This document shows positions 34,700-45,575 of a stretch of 64,000 bases of DNA, one piece after another (the stretch's first letter is position 1; the number at the start of each line of letters is the position of its first letter). The translations under genes were made by a program, and so were the position numbers. The notes beneath the pieces are model-generated. The model did not search any database. It was not told where the DNA came from and saw only the letters and a program-made list of their open reading frames with translations. The DNA is from Chrysemys picta bellii. Its lineage: Eukaryota > Chordata > Testudines > Emydidae. The stretch is from positions 65,302,506 to 65,366,505 of the forward strand of contig NC_088794.1 in assembly GCF_011386835.1 (NCBI RefSeq), given 5' to 3'.

Positions 34700-35890
34700 C
34701 GTGCCTAGTCGTCTAGCCAAGCGATGGCATCTTCAATGGCGTGATGCAGTTCTTCAAGACCACCGCTGAACCTAGTCAGCGGGCATTCATTGACAATGTG
34801 CGTCATCGTCTGCGTTGCACCGCAGCTGCACAAAGGACTGTCGCGAAGGCCGAAGCGATACTGGTTGGCTGCACAAAGACCATGTCCAGTCTGGAACCTG
34901 TTCAACAGGGACCATTGGCGACGGGCAGGTCAAAACCAGGCAGGCAGATTGTGGGGTCAGCAATGAGGGACTATTTGGGGATTATAACAGATATCCCATT
35001 CCTCTCGCCAAAGTGTTTCTGCCCTAACATCCTGGCATGGCGGATGAGACCATAATGGGCGACGTGACAGCAAACATGCAGCTGGTAGTTTAAAAAAGTC
35101 ATTGTGCAGCATCAGGTTGAGTTGGCGCGTACTTTCTCCAGTAACTTGCCGTGGCAACCTCTCGACTGATATGAGGAGGAGAAATATTGCTCAGAACTGG
35201 AAGCTATGGGAGTGGAGTCGGATGCAGGGTGCCGTAGATGATGCGCATGGTAGCATGTAACTGCATATCCACCAGTTTGGTGTGTGACGATCAACTCCAT
35301 ACTGGTGCGCAGTACTCCGCCACCGAATACAAGTATCAGAGGGGTAGCCGTGTTAGCCTGAATCTGTAAAAAGCAACAGAGGGTCCTGTGGCACCTTTGA
35401 GACTAACAGAAGTATTGGGAGCATAAGCTTTCATGGGTAAGAACCTCACTTCTTCAGATGCAAGAAGTCTTGCATCTGAAGAAGTGAGGTTCTTACCCAC
35501 GAAAGCTTATGCTCCCAATACTTCTGTTAGTCTCAAAGGTGCCACAGGACCCTCTGTTGCTTTTCACCGAATACAAGGTGTTTGGAGTTGGAGTTGAAAC
35601 ATGGGCACCCCATGACGAACTTGCCAATTTGCTAAGAAGATTGTTACGTGTCTTAACTTTAGCTGCTGTCTTCTTCAGGTGGGCATGGTAACTCAGTGTG
35701 CGGTCTAAGGTCACACCTAGATAGACCGGTTCTACCTCATACTTCACCTTCTAACTATTCAGATAAACATTGAATTCTCTGGTTGTGCTAGTGTGATGAA
35801 GATGGAACAAACTGGAGACTGTTTTTAATGACGCTTGACTGGAGGTGCCAAGTCTTACAGTAGTCAGCTAACTTTACCATGTCCCAGTTT
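34700..35890 (-). mobile_element. Decayed jockey-like non-LTR retrotransposon, 3' part
   Basis: On the - strand, reading downward, the order is: MVKLADYCKTWHL (near 35870), KYEVEPVYLGVTLDRTLSYH with AHLKKTAAKVKTRNNLLSKL (35745-35620), LYSVAEYCAPVWS (35330-35295), and the LHPTPLP.LPVLSNISPPHI blocks. After these come SRRPLWSHPP (about 35070), WSLLNRFQTGHGLC (about 34920) and CSCGATQTMTHIVNECPLTR, ending at a stop near 34705. These are the end of the reverse transcriptase and a C-terminal Cys/His segment seen in jockey-like LINEs, common in arthropods. Several frameshifts and stops break it, and a foldback SINE at 35334-35564 interrupts it exactly before LYSVAEYC. The 5' limit is uncertain and may reach about 36195. 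Confidence 0.75.
35334..35564 (+). mobile_element. Foldback SINE, second head subfamily
   Basis: Exact 13-bp duplications, CACCGAATACAAG, flank the element at 35321-35333 and 35565-35577. The head TATCAGAGGGGTAGCCGTGT leads into TAAAAAGCAACAG. From 35369 to 35465 (97 nt) the body is followed, after a 2-nt centre, by its reverse complement at 35468-35564, with one visible mismatch (TTTCATGGG against CCCACGAAA). The right arm stops at TTGCTTTT, the reverse of the A-run after the head. It is young by the near-perfect arms and lies inside an old LINE. Confidence 0.93.
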
Positions 35891-36179
35891 AAGGTGGCAC
35901 GAAGCTCATGAAATATCCAGGCCTGGGTACTGCAACAGTGAATGATGCAGGGCTCCACAGAAGCCTTATTGAGGAACAAACCCTCTCCTCTCTTTTGTAG
36001 GTATGAAGTGTGGGTCCTGGTGGGGTCTGATGGGCATAAGGAGGGTAAGATTTGGGAGATAGAGCGGGGGATGTACAAGCTGTGCAGTGCAAAGTTCAAC
36101 TCTGTAATGGCTCTTGTATACTGGGCAGGGTTGGGGGGGCAGTTACAAGATTGGAGAGAGTGTAGAGTGACCTGCTGCC

Positions 36180-36725
36180 ATAAGATTCCTTTCATTTTTA
36201 CAGCCCCTGAAAGGGACCACTTAAGGCTTTGGGGATACTGCCGTGAGATAGGATGTACTGGCCCTTTAAGGCTGCTAAGGAACTCTCTTGGGACTCCATT
36301 ATATAAGTATATGTAATTGATTGATGATCCAGTCAGTATAATATTATATTACTTGAAAAATAGTATGTGATTATGTAAGTAAAATGTCTGGGGTTAACTT
36401 ATCACAGGCATAACTTCATTGAGCCCTTTATTATAATATAAGGTGGAAGTGCTAAGGCTGTGCATGCAACTGACACTAGAATTTCCTAACTTCTGATTGT
36501 TTAGTTGCGTAGCCATATTGTTTTCCAGTATCCTTGTTATTGTTTTGTTTTGATTAAATATATATTATATAATATACATTCCTTTAATCATTAACAGTTA
36601 ATTTTTAGCTTATAAAGTGGCATGGCTAAATATTATGGGCCTCATTTTGGCCCTTCTATAGCTGCTTTGTGCTGCTCTGGTGGTGTGAAACAGCTACAAA
36701 GTTGGTGGATCTGGTCACACTGAGG
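36180..36725. other. No gene seen
   Basis: Mixed sequence. 36640-36717 carries an old repeat (TGTGCTGCTCTGGTGGTG, CAAAGTTGGTGGATCTGG), with related themes after 38370. The 36726 element appears to have inserted into or beside it. Confidence 0.4.
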
Positions 36726-38136
36726 CAGGGCTGTCCTTACCCATACGCAAACTACATAGCTGCATAGGGCACCAGGAAATTTGGAGCATCAAATTGCCGC
36801 AGATTTCCTGGTGCCCTACGCAGCTGCGTGCTGCTCCAGCGGCCAGCCCAATCCCCTGGCCAGCTGAGCTGAACTGGCCAGGAAAGCTGCCTCTACCCCG
36901 CCTCTTCCCCAAAGCCCCCGCCCCTGCTCCACCCCCACCCCACCTCTTTCTGCCCCTGCTCTGCCCCAGCCCCACCCCCACTCCACCCCTTCCCCAAAGC
37001 CCCCGCCCCTGCTCTGCCCACACACTGCCTCTCAGGGGCAGCTCTAGGCACCAGCAAAGCAAGCACGTGCTTGGGGCAGCCCATTTGCAGGGGCGGCAGG
37101 GAGCTGAGAACCAACAGGGGGCCCTGGGAGCTGTAGTTCCTTGGTTAGCTCCCTGCCTATAGAGCCAGCCCTGGAGCAGGGAAAGAACTACATTTCCCAG
37201 CATTCCCTTGGCCACTACCAACAGGAAAGAGGGGGAGGGAGTGAGGAAGCTGAGACCTCATGCTGCAGTGAATGGAGAGTTGCGGGTTGTGAGTAGGGAT
37301 TCCATATTTTAACATTCAAAAAATAGGACACTCCACGGGGAGGGAGGGTAGCCCCACTCTGCCCCCATCCACTCCCTCCAACTGCCCCCCACAGAAACCC
37401 CAACCCATCCAACCCCCCTGATCCCTGTCCCCTGATCACCCCCTCCCGGGACCCCTGCCCCAACTGCCCCCCAGGACCCCACCCCCATCTAAGTCGCACT
37501 GGTCCTTGTCCCCAACGGCCCCCTCCTGAGACCCCCCTAACTTCCCCCCTAGGACCCCACCCCCTATCTGTCCCCTGACAAACCCCTGGGACTCCCATGC
37601 CTATCCAACTGCTGCCTGTCCCCTGACTGCCCCCCCGAAACCCCTGACCCATCTAAGCCCCCCTTCTCCCTGCCCCTGACTGCCCCCCCGAACCTCTGCC
37701 CCATCCAACCCCCCCACTCCCTGTCCCTTGACTGCCCCCCCAGAACCCCTTACCCCTTCTCCAACCTCCCAGTCCCCTTACCGTGCCACTCAGACCAGCG
37801 TGTCTGGCTTCGCGCAGCGCCAGATACGCTGCTGCATATATGCTGCCGTGCTCCCCTGCGGAGCCACAGCCGCCCCCCCTGTCCCCTCCCAGCACCTGCC
37901 TTCCCGCCGCCCCATGATGCGAGGTCAGGCCACCCTGCAATCACTGGGCGGCAGGAAGTGGAGTGACCCGGCCTCAACCCGCTCTGCTCCGGCAGCTCGT
38001 GCTAGGGGGCGGTTTCCCTCATGCCCCCCACAGACCTTGGGTGCAGTCCCCTCCCGCAGAGGCCTGGGACCAGCCTCCCCTCCCCCCTCCCGGGGGGAGG
38101 CTGCATAGGGCACCACAATGTCTAGGGACAGCCCTG
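36726..38136. mobile_element. GC-rich hAT-like element, 1.41 kb, composite
   Basis: The termini CAGGGCTGTCCTTA and TAGGGACAGCCCTG are inverted copies. The flanking octamers CACTGAGG (36718-36725) and CCATGAGG (38137-38144) agree at 6 of 8 bases, as for an old hAT duplication. GCATAGGGCACCA occurs near both ends. The interior is very GC-rich and itself composite. A second terminus-like AGGGGCAGCTCTAGGCACCA lies at about 37034. A CCCCTGACTGCCCCCC-type degenerate array lies at about 37370-37760. Many long overlapping frames here (up to 168 codons, both strands) come from base composition and do not resemble proteins that I know. Confidence 0.65.
37370..37760. repeat. C-rich degenerate tandem array
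   Basis: Recurring CCCCTGACTGCCCCCC, AACCCCTGACCCATC and GGACCCC themes at about 20-50 bp spacing on a polypyrimidine-rich strand. It belongs to the composite element above. Confidence 0.6.
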
Positions 38137-38144
38137 CCATGAGG

Positions 38145-41100
38145 ATTCTCCTGCTTTTGCGGAATCCTTGCTGCTGTGGGCATTTTGGTGAATGCTGCTC
38201 TAATTACATTAAGCATCACCCCAGCTGCCTTTGTTCTGCCTATGTTCTTCTCTTGAGTACAGCTCAGGGCCTAGGTCTTCACAGTTAAATCGACAAGTGA
38301 AAAATAAGATGAAGTGGGGTAAGGACTCTCAAAAGGTTAGATGTCTTTATGTCAAACTAACTGGAGAAAACTTGGGACCAGATCCTGGGTTCCATTCTGC
38401 TTCTTTGTGCCACTGTGGTAGCACAAAGCAGGTATAAAGCCAATGGAACCAAACCCTTAAAAATTCTCCATGGTTGGGAAATCCTAGGGTGGCACAGAGC
38501 TGCCACAGCAACACCTACATCTTCCTCCTCCCCAGCCCTTGGAACAGAGCAAATTCCTAGGGAAAGGAGACATGGCCAGCACATAACTTGGAGATTCTTG
38601 ATTACCAAAAAGGCCCCTGGAGTTGTTCTAATATGATGGAGACCAGCATAGTCTGCCATCTGTCCCATGGATTTGGAGATTATAAAGGTGGTTTAAAGCC
38701 ACTTTCACCTCCCCTTCTCTGATCTTGTGCTAATCATACCTTGGTAAGACTTGAGGATCAGGACCATATTTGGATCCAAGCAGAACCACTCCCAAATATC
38801 TCCCCTCTACCCTCCCCCAATTGTGTTTGTGTGTGTGTGTACATACTGTGAGAGATATTTCAATTGTAACAGCACTTTAGAGGAACACAGTTTTTAGCTT
38901 TGTTCTTATAAACTGAAAAATTAAGATAACCTCAGTTATAGGATTGAGGTTATTTTAGGTAGTATTATGAATATGGAGTTAAATCCATCTCCTATTTCAT
39001 TATGCGGCAGTGTTGATTAGATATTGAAAGAGCATAATAATAGTTGGAGTAAGCAATTTTCCCCCCACTCTCTTTGATATCCTTAACATATGTCAAGATC
39101 AGATCCAAAGATCAGAACAAGGGAGCTGAATAACTAAGCAAGAAAGCCAGTTACTTAGGAGAGAGGTATATTCTGTAGTTTTTCAATTTGAATACAAAAA
39201 TCCTATATAAATGGTGCACATTTTATGATTCCAATATATGCAATCTGTATTCAGTACATACATAAATTTAGTTCTGAAAATATTTCTGTTCACATTTTAC
39301 TTAACTCTAGTGATAAAATAAATCTTCCAGAATCATTGACATTTTCAGATTGATACTATTCATCCCCAATTGAGAAATAGCATAATTTAGTATTTGTAGT
39401 ATAATGATGTTCAATTACAGGAAAACGCAAACATGAGTGAGCATAGCAAAGAAAAAATAAAACAAGTTTTTGGATGCACTAGAGTCAAGACTGTAATTTT
39501 GTATGAATGAGATCTGACTTCATTTGAATAGTGAATTTATAGAGGGCATGGCACATAAGCACATAATTTCTTTGTTAAAGTGCTTTGGTAGGCTGGTGAA
39601 TAACAATCTCAAATATAATTTATTTTCTTATCATCATTAGCATATATATAGAACTTGGGTGTGCATATACATAAATGAAACTGTTAAAATTAGATATTTT
39701 CCGTATTTGAGATATTAAAAATAAGGTAATCTGCAGCTTCACAATGTTAATTTTTAGTTTGTTTATTACAGCAATTACAATATTTTGTACTGTGGTACTA
39801 TCTTTGCTCAATCAGATAATTTGATTGGAAGAGAAATACTGCAACACCCTCTATAGATTCTGTGCTGTTAGTTCAAATGAAAATATTGCATATCATATGA
39901 TCTTACTTAAAATGTTGATGGAAATTGTTTGCTCAACTGTTATGACCTTTATCCTTATGAAATGTATAGTGTCTAAATGATTAATCTGAAGCCACATTCC
40001 TTCTGCATGTTTCTTACTGTACATGATAGTGGTATAAATGCCTAGATAGAGAGGTGAACTTTCCTGTGTCTGTCACTGGATATATTTATAAAATGTACAA
40101 TACACATTGTAAGATTTGTTTATACATAATGTGTGTGATGGATATAATACCATCCTCTAGGAAAAAACATGTAAAAAACCTGCTAGTTCCTTATTGCATT
40201 GTTCTCAAGAACAAGTGCATTCTTTTATTCATCTTTTTTTTCATTGTACTCAAAATTTGGTTTGAAATAATTATTTTGTGTACATAGAAAATATAGTTAG
40301 AGTTAATTTAGCATCTCCCAGACTTAGTATCAAAACTGCATTTCACGGAGTAATTTCCATGTACTACAATTGGTTTTGTTCAGAACAGCAAAAATTAACA
40401 AACAATTAGAACTGAAGAAATGACTTCTGAAGAGCTGCTATGTTTATAGAGTTGCCCTATTCACTCTTTGATAGAGCTGATTACAGGTATAATTCAGGGT
40501 TTAACAGAAGCTTAATAAATATCAATAATATTGCAAGTAAGTTTGATTGTAGCAAAGTCTTTTGTTACATATAGGTTTCTCTTGATTCTGAAACATTTAA
40601 TAACCGGTTATGATTTGGTGATTGTTACTGCAGTTTCCTAAGTATGGACTTGATCATGCAAGACTGTGAGCACTGTGACCCAATTCAGAAAAGCACTTAC
40701 ACTCACATGCTTAAAATTAAGTATTGGTTATGACTTCAGTGGGACTGCATGCGCTTCTGTGCATTGCTGGATCATGCCAGCGTGCATCATGCCATGCATC
40801 TTGCAGGACCAGCACTTTAATTGGGAATACTGTCGTTTACTTGGCAGCATGTAGATACAAAATTTCTAGCCTCATTAAAGCAGTCCCTGGGCCTGATTCT
40901 CCTCTCACTTACACCCATGTATCTCCATTTGCCTAATTTACATTGTGATAATTAAGAGGAGTACCAGACCCCCTATCTACTGACTATAACCAGCACTGTA
41001 TTGTTAATGTGTTTTTTCACTGTGAGGCTTCAGAGGTCTAACAGGGCCCTAAATACTAAATATTTCTATTGTGCCTTTCATTTAAGCAAGGTTTTACACA

Positions 41101-43535
41101 TTGAAATCTTGAAGTTTTAACACTTTTATTAACAAATACATACATAATTCTAAGTATCTGATAAAAAAGAAAGTGGATTTTGGAGAATTGATTTAAAGTC
41201 AGTTATAACTGATTAATTTTATTTTGCCATTACAGTTGAACAGTTTTAATGAATGACAATTATAGAAGCTACTAAAGTGTTTCAGACAATTTTGATTACT
41301 ATATACAATGGAGCAAAGGAAATATGACAGAATTTTGCAGAAATTATATAGAGTAAATACTCGTTAAGAATGTTTCTAAGGTCTGTGAAGAGCAACAATT
41401 AAATATACATTTTTTTCTCACTTCTGATTTTAAAATTGTCAAGTTAAGGCATTTAACACAGATGAACAATTATATTTCAAGTAGGTGCTACAGAGAATTA
41501 GGAAATTATTGTTGGCTATAGTGGTAGTATATTTGGGTCTAATTCTGAAAACACTTATTCACATAACTTGTGTTGACTTCTCTGAGACTACTCACATGTG
41601 AGAATGGAGTATATAAGGATTTGGAAGACTGAGTCCTTATGCCTTCCCATTACCTATAATCTAGGTAATATATTGGTTTTCTTCTGTTTTTAAAATATAT
41701 TTTGAACTTCATGTTTGCCTGCAGTCTATTTATTAGTTGTTAGAATGTTACTAGAGCTTGTCCATTAACTCCTACATGAGGATTATAATAAGTAATCCTT
41801 TTATGAAAGAGATCATGTCCTAATATTTTCTTTATTCATAATAGGCTTGTTGAGATATCAAATGAATTTGGAGGTAGGGAGGGGGAATCACATTTTACAC
41901 TTTTAATACATTTTTGAGAATAACCCGCTTTGTCACACTGTGTTATAATTTTGTTTTACTTAAGCTCATAAGAGCCCAGGTAAAAATAACTGCGTTAGGA
42001 GCAGTTTCCTCTGCTTAGCAGACTCAGAGGGGAGAATCTCTAAATTAGTTTTTTTTTCCCTCTGGTAAATACACAGCCCTTTATGTTAGTCCCATTAATG
42101 TTCAGTAATAAGTTAGTCTACAAATATCAATAAGATGATGTGGGCTTGATGGAAGTTAAATGTCCCTAAATCCTATGAATTGATCTGCAGGAGCTGTTTT
42201 CCACATGAGTGGTATCTTCAGCCAGGCATACATCCGCAGAACAGTGGAGGTCAGGGTGATGAAGGAGGAGCGGGCTTGGCAGCACACATGCACTCTATTC
42301 CTGACAGTGTCTTGCTTCAGCAAAGGGAAGTGAAGCGCGTATACCATGCTCAGTGGCATTTCCAAATGCAGCTCAGCTGGGGGCCTGGGCTTATTGCATC
42401 AGTGGCACATACTGAGAAAAAAAGTAAATACATAATTTTGTCAAAGTAGTAGATCACAATCTCCCCCTCCTCCTTCAAAATCATCACCACCACACACTAA
42501 TAGCTCTAATAGATACAGATTTTATGCATATTTCAGTCACAGCAGTATTTCTAATGCATATGTGAAAGGGTTCTTAATTTATGTCTACCAACTGCGTGGT
42601 GCCCTTCTTTTGGGTAATGTCATCATCCTAATGGTGTTTCTATTATACTCAAAGGTAGCAAATGAGGCTTATTGCAGGAAGGTAATTGATTTTCACTGAG
42701 TGAAAATGTAAATAGCCATAAGAAATCCTATGAAAGACAAGCAGTTCAAAATTGCCAGAAAAATGATTCATATACATTACTTATTGGTCCTAGTATCTGA
42801 AAAATATTTCTTTTTTAAACTGAGCCCAACAATTACTGGATTTCACATTATTTTATTTCAATTTGAAGTAAAAATTGGAGAATTTAGATGATTTTGCTTT
42901 ATCAGTTTGATTGTGTATTTTATGAAATTTATCTTCTTGTTCAGAAAAAGTGCTTCATTTTGTCAGATTTTTCTCAAGTGGAAACTCTGTGAATGAAATT
43001 CCTGATGTAGATGTGTAAAGAAAAATGTTTCTTCTCTGGGATTTTGGTGGTAAGAGGTAGTCATCTAATAAATCCTCTTTGTGGATTGTCAATATGAGCT
43101 TGCCTTGCCTGTGAGGGGTTAATGGGTATGGTAAAGTTTACTCAGACCTCAAGATTCCAGACGAGTATATGAGTTAAAAAGAAAACATGCTCTTCATGTT
43201 CTAGCTACATCACATTTTAAGGAACTGTTTTGGGTCAGTAAAAATAGTCACCTGTGGTCACAACCTTTCCATATGTTTTGCTGATTTTTTCTGCTGTCAG
43301 AATGTTGTGTTACCATTTTTCTTTCTAGCCATCATATACTCCTAGTAACCAGAGTGACACCTGCTACTAAGGGGCAGAGTTAATCAGATGCACATTTATC
43401 CCCTATAATATTGCACCAGTAGTTTAACATTCTGTTTTTGTTTTATGATGGAGTGATGGCAATAAATTATTTTTTTCTCATGAATAAATCTAAATCTAAC
43501 AATAAGTATGCTAAACAGTCTGTTCCATCTTATAT
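38145..43535. other. Long non-coding stretch
   Basis: No exon could be supported. Old interspersed repeat traces occur at 38370-38530, at 40640-40830 (AGAAAAGCACTTACACTCAC, ATGCTTAAAATTAAG) and at 40888-40975 (GGGCCTGATTCTCCTCTCAC, TTTACATTGTG). A short TG microsatellite sits at about 38826-38842. Open frames near 42156-42449 on both strands are unexplained and unsupported. Confidence 0.45.
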
Positions 43536-43663
43536 TTAGCTGTGACGCTCTGAGTAAGTTTCCCACACCTGAAGAAGAGCTTTGTGTAAGCTCTAAAGCT
43601 TGTCTCTCTCGTCAACAGAACTTGGTCCAATAAAAGATATTACCTCATCTACCTTGTCTCAGC
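43536..43663 (-). mobile_element. SINE of the second family, head missing
   Basis: The reverse complement carries GAGACAAGGTAGATGAGGTA, ATATCTTTTATTGGACCAAG, TTCTGTTGACGAGAGAGACA and AGCTTTAGAGCTTACAC. This is the family of the foldback copy at 16457. It continues into the unfolded tail (CTCTTCTTCAGGTGTGGGAA), showing the normal unfolded layout of that family. Confidence 0.8.
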
Positions 43664-43850
43664 AAACTTAATACCTGCTCACTACCTCCATTGTCCTGCT
43701 ATCCTGAAAGAAGGACAGGAGACATTTCATATGGTTTTAATCAAGCCCCAACTTTATTATTAGATGTCTGGGACTACCTGGCAGATAAAAGCATCCAGGG
43801 GAGGTAACCCCATGTTCATTCAAAAACTTCCCGGGGGGCTTCCACCAGCT

Positions 43851-43968
43851 CCCCATCTTTTTCCATCCAGGTGCCTCAGCCAACCCATTGTTGGAATATT
43901 ACCATCCAACCCCATCTTTTTCCATCCAAGTGCCTCAGCCAACCCATTGTTGGAATATTACCATCCAA
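43851..43968. repeat. 59-bp tandem duplication
   Basis: Two copies (43851-43909 and 43910-43968) begin CCCCATCTTTTTCCATCCA and differ at one visible base (CCAGGTG against CCAAGTG). This is a recent local duplication inside the LTR-like repeat, absent from the copy at 6561. Confidence 0.9.
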
Positions 43969-44490
43969 CCCCCTTGTGGGAGGGTAATGCTGAGCTATAA
44001 GAAAGAGGGGGTTGGCTCCATGCCATACCAATCATAGAAGCCCCAAACCCCCTGCCCCCTCTTCTGTTTCTTTAACCAACACCTCCTTTTTAAGTCTTTA
44101 CCAAGCCATTTATCCAGTCACTATATACATTCCCTATGGAATACGCACTAGATATCCGTTCCACACTTACATAATGAGTTGCGACATATAGCCTAACTCC
44201 TTTAATACTACATGTCAACAAAGCCCTCCCCGAACCCACTGTGGGAAGGCAAAAAAGAACCCAACTCCACCTGATAGTAAAGAAAAAATTCCTTCCCAGG
44301 CCCCCTAAAAAAGGGCAGCTAGTGCAGTGGCCACAGCAGGTCTTTACCAAACCTGGTATTTCACCACCTAAAGGGGAGGAAGGGTGGGTGCTAACTCAGC
44401 CTGCTCCATGTGAAAGGGGGCTTCACCACACAGGCTGTCCCTTTTATACCCTTCTGCCCATCCGGATCCCAGGGGATGAGTCAGTGTCGC

Positions 44491-45428
44491 CTAGGGTTGC
44501 CAACTTTCTAATCGCACAAAACCGAACACCCTTGTCCCGCCCCCTACCTACCCCTGCCCTGCCTCTTCTCCGAGACCCCACCTCCCGCTCACTCCACCCC
44601 ACCACACACACTCTGTCGCTTTCTCTCTCTCACTGGCTCATTTTCACTGGGCTGGGGTAGGGAGTTGGGGTGCGGGCTCTGGCTGGGGGTGCGGGCTCCA
44701 GGGTGGGGCCAGAAGGAAGGAGGGGTAAAGGAAGGGGCTCCAGGCTGGGACACCCCTGCCCTGCCTCTTCTCCGAGACCCCACCTCCCGCTCACTCTATC
44801 CCCCCCTCACTCTGTCACTCGCTCTCTCTCACTGGCTCATTTTCACCCTGGCTGGAGTAGGGGGTTGGGGTGCGGGTTCTGGCTGGGGGTGAGGGCTCCA
44901 GGAGGAGGGAGAAGTGAAGGAGGGGGCTACAGGCTGGGACAGGGGGTTGGTGTAGGAAGGGGTGCGGGCTTTGGGAGGGGGTTTGGGTGTGGGAGGAGGC
45001 TCAAGGCTGGGGCAGGGGTTTGGGGTCTGGGAGGGGGTGAGGGATGCAGGCTCTTGCCGGCGCTTACCTTGGGGGGCTCCCCAGAAGCAGCAACATGGCC
45101 CTCGGCTCCTAGGCAGAGGCATGGCCAGGCAGCTCTTTGTGCTGTCTCCGCCCGCAGGTGCCACCCCTGCAGCAGGTGCCACCCCTGCAGCTCCCATTGA
45201 CTGCGGTTCTCAGCCAATGGGAGCTACGGAGCCAGCGTTTGGGGTGGGGGCAGCACACAGTGCCTCCTCCTAGGAGCCGAGGGACATGTTGCCGCTTCGG
45301 GGGAGCTGCATGGAGCCAGGTAGGGAGCCTTCCAGCCCCGCCAACCAGACTTTTAACAGCTCTGACTGGAGCTGCCAAGGTCCCCTTTTAACTGGGTGTT
45401 TCGTGTAAACCGGACACCTGGCAACCCT
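44491..45428. mobile_element. Non-autonomous DNA element inserted in the LTR-like repeat
   Basis: The ends CTAGGGTTGCCAACTTTC and CGGACACCTGGCAACCCT are inverted (AGGGTTGCCA). The flanks AGTGTCGC (44483-44490) and AGTGTCAC (45429-45436) are an 8-bp duplication with one change. The uninterrupted copy near 6690-6710 confirms the join. Subterminal ACAAAACCGAACACC is mirrored by GTGTTTCGTGTAAACCGG. The interior is GC-rich with a 202-bp internal duplication. It also has an inverted CTCGGCTCCTAGG/CCTAGGAGCCGAG pair (about 45102 and 45270). Probably hAT-like by duplication length. Confidence 0.8.
44551..44942. repeat. 202-bp tandem duplication inside the DNA element
   Basis: Unit 1 starts at 44551 and unit 2 at 44753. 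Both open CCCCTGCCCTGCCTCTTCTC, continue with a CTCACTGGCTCATTTTCAC block, and end near GGCTCCAGGCTGGGACA or GGGCTACAGGCTGGGACA. The copies have diverged by several substitutions and small indels. Confidence 0.85.
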
Positions 45429-45575
45429 AGTGTCACCCCTTGTCCCTTTTTGCAGCAGTTTGAGCTCTCTGCCCCCAGCCCCCCGGCCATAAAGCACTGG
45501 TTCCTTCATTTGGCCAGCGAGACAAATTTCCCCTTCTGTCCCCCCTCCCTGCCGCTTAAAGGTGTGATGCAGTCA

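Larger units (their letters stand above)
43692..45575 (-). mobile_element. LTR-like repeat, second copy, split by an insertion
   Basis: The reverse complement matches the repeat at 6561-7622 from end to end. It begins TGACTGCATCACACCTTTAA, contains ACTCATTATGTAAGTGTGG where the + copy has TATATAAG, includes GACTGGATAAATGGCTTGGT, and carries AATAAAG at 43752-43758 before TTGATTAAAACCATAT. Without the 938-bp insertion at 44491 and its duplication it is about 940 bp. It has a 59-bp tandem duplication at 43851-43968. Probably a solo LTR; no coding part. Confidence 0.65.

Noticed and set aside
36715..38140. Many long open frames (up to 168 codons) on both strands
   Set aside because: Caused by GC-rich, low-complexity transposon sequence with few stop codons; the translations are Gly/Pro/Arg-rich.
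42156..42449. Overlapping + and - open frames suggesting a retrocopy
   Set aside because: No recognisable protein family and no poly-A tail or target duplication could be identified.
44241..45391. Frames of 75-176 codons, both strands
   Set aside because: They span an inserted GC-rich DNA element and its 202-bp duplication, with no domains.
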